NCBI RefSeq assembly: GCF_005222805.1
Contig: NZ_STGC01000005.1
Span: forward strand, 2,437,256 to 2,501,255
Direction: 5' to 3'
DNA from: Devosia sp. FKR38
GTDB lineage: Bacteria > Pseudomonadota > Alphaproteobacteria > Rhizobiales > Devosiaceae
DNA: 64,000 bases
Shown: positions 62,906-64,000 of the stretch, piece after piece
Layout: each line of letters begins with the position of its first letter
Numbering within the stretch: the first letter of the stretch is position 1
Program-made: the position numbers and the translations under genes
Notes under the pieces: model-generated
What the model was told of the DNA's origin: nothing
What the model saw: only the letters and a program-made list of their open reading frames with translations
Database searches by the model: none

Positions 62906-64000
62906 TTAGTCTTGGAATGGGTCAACCACCAGGATGGTATCGAGCCGTTCCGGGCTCGTCGACAGCATGGCCACGGGGGCCCCGATCTGCTCTTCGATGA
63001 ACCGGACATATTTGATGGCCTGGGCCGGCAGCTGAGCCCAGCTGCGCGCCCCGGCGGTCGTTTCCGACCAGCCCTCAAGTGTCTCATAGATCGGCTTAAC
63101 CCGCGCTTGCGCTCCCATTGAGGCAGGCAAGTAATCGATCCGTGATCCATCCAGCTCATAGCCGACGCAGACCTTGATCTCCTTCAGACCATCCAGAACA
63201 TCCAGCTTGGTCAGGGCAATGCCCGAAATGCCTGAGGTCTTGACCGTCTGGCGCACCAGCACGGCATCGAACCAGCCGCAGCGGCGCGGCCGCCCGGTGT
63301 TGACGCCCACTTCGCGACCGACGCTGGCCAGATGCTTGCCGATGTCGTCATCGAGTTCGCAGGGGAACGGACCTTCGCCAACGCGGGTCGTATAGGCCTT
63401 GGTGATCCCCAGCACATAGCCGATGGCCGTCGGCCCCAGGCCCGAGCCGGCAGCAGCCTGACCGGCCACCGTGTTGGACGAGGTCACAAAGGGATAGGTG
63501 CCATGGTCATTGTCCAGCAAAGCGCCCTGTGCGCCTTCGAACAGGATGCGGGCGCCGGCCTTGCGCTTGTCGTCCAGCACCTGCCACACGCGATCCATGA
63601 ACGGCAGGATCTCGGCAGCCACTTCCATCAGCTCGTCATAGATCTTCTGGGCCGAGATCTCGACCAGGCCCATGCCGCGGCGCAGCGCATTGTGGTGCGA
63701 CAGCAGGCGCTCGATCTTGACCATCAGCGTGTCCGGCTCGCTGAGGTCAATCAGACGGATGGCGCGACGGCCAACCTTGTCCTCATAGGCCGGGCCGATA
63801 CCGCGCTTGGTCGTGCCGATCTTCAGGCCCGAGTTGGAGTCCTCGCGGATGGCGTCGAGTTCACGATGCAGGGACAGAATCAGCGGCGCATTGTCGGCAA
63901 TGCGCAGGATCTCGGGCGTGATCTCCACGCCCTGCCCGCGCAGCTTGGCCATCTCGACGACGAAATGGTGCGGATCCACCACCACACCATTGCCGATGAC
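62906..64000 (-). CDS. purA: Adenylosuccinate synthetase (N-terminal part outside the window)
   Basis: PurA catalyses the first committed step from IMP to AMP using GTP and aspartate. The 3' ~365 codons are in the window; the frame continues past the right edge, so the 5' end is missing. Diagnostic sequences are [40 protein letters not shown] (the GDEGKGK motif lies upstream, outside) and [13 protein letters not shown]. The usual length is ~430 residues. It is the last gene visible at the right edge and lies downstream (minus strand) of whatever lies beyond. Confidence 0.96.
   Translation of the reverse strand, partial: VIGNGVVVDPHHFVVEMAKLRGQGVEITPEILRIADNAPLILSLHRELDAIREDSNSGLKIGTTKRGIGPAYEDKVGRRAIRLIDLSEPDTLMVKIERLLSHHNALRRGMGLVEISAQKIYDELMEVAAEILPFMDRVWQVLDDKRKAGARILFEGAQGALLDNDHGTYPFVTSSNTVAGQAAAGSGLGPTAIGYVLGITKAYTTRVGEGPFPCELDDDIGKHLASVGREVGVNTGRPRRCGWFDAVLVRQTVKTSGISGIALTKLDVLDGLKEIKVCVGYELDGSRIDYLPASMGAQARVKPIYETLEGWSETTAGARSWAQLPAQAIKYVRFIEEQIGAPVAMLSTSPERLDTILVVDPFQD

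Overview
The window looks like chromosomal DNA from a GC-rich alphaproteobacterium of the Hyphomicrobiales, most likely Devosia or a close relative. That placement is an inference. It rests on CtrA, ChpT and SciP cell-cycle regulators, a Caulobacter-type fliF-fliG-fliH-fliN-flbD gene order, an EipA (DUF1134) protein, RpoH, and dispersed intergenic palindromes of rhizobial style. I see no insertion sequence, prophage, integrase, CRISPR array or rRNA operon. Both edges cut genes: a sigma-54 activator on the left and purA on the right.

Layout. 1-4.1 kb: end of an AcoR-like activator, then epmB and epmA (minus strand) divergent from efp, which together make and beta-lysylate elongation factor P. 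4.2-4.9 kb: a methyltransferase. 4.9-21.0 kb: a twelve-gene minus-strand carbohydrate locus. It encodes an acetyl-xylan-esterase-like enzyme, a LacI regulator, a heparinase II/III-type lyase, a family 5 binding protein with OppBCDF-type permeases and ATPases, a DUF2264 protein, a 2-hydroxyacid dehydrogenase, a left-handed beta-helix/toroid fusion and a ThuA protein. 21.4-25.1 kb: an iron-complex ABC importer. 25.2-30.7 kb: tRNA-Met(CAU), a glyoxalase-fold dioxygenase, an ECF sigma factor coupled to a VWA membrane protein, and mnmA.

30.9-41.8 kb is a flagellar region: fliK and flgD behind a sigma-54 promoter, sciP behind a CtrA-like site, a GST, then fliF-fliG-fliH-fliN-flbD-flhA behind a CtrA-like site. 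41.8-45.7 kb: an ABM/aminoglycoside-kinase fusion, a LysE exporter, a DUF1801 protein, a zinc metallopeptidase and a GNAT. 45.8-50.4 kb: rpoH, rluD with a divergent small membrane protein, a coiled-coil protein and eipA. Two 110-bp structured repeats lie in this stretch. 50.5-56.6 kb: a YHS protein, chpT, a single-domain response regulator, an ECF42-like sigma factor, and ctrA divergent from fliI-fliJ. 56.6-60.8 kb: a thiamine pyrophosphokinase gene and, divergently, a TPP riboswitch with thiB-thiP-thiQ. 60.8-64 kb: a large proline-rich membrane protein and the 3' part of purA.

The genes suggest two linked programmes. The carbohydrate locus appears to import acetylated uronic oligosaccharides and process them in the cytoplasm under a LacI repressor. 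The cell-cycle/flagellar genes place CtrA and SciP above the early fliF operon, whose product FlbD would drive the sigma-54 promoter of fliK-flgD. The least explained items are the beta-helix/toroid fusion, the carbohydrate locus substrate, the ABM-kinase fusion, the chpT-adjacent response regulator ending in LAA, and the divergent overlapping start codons at rluD.
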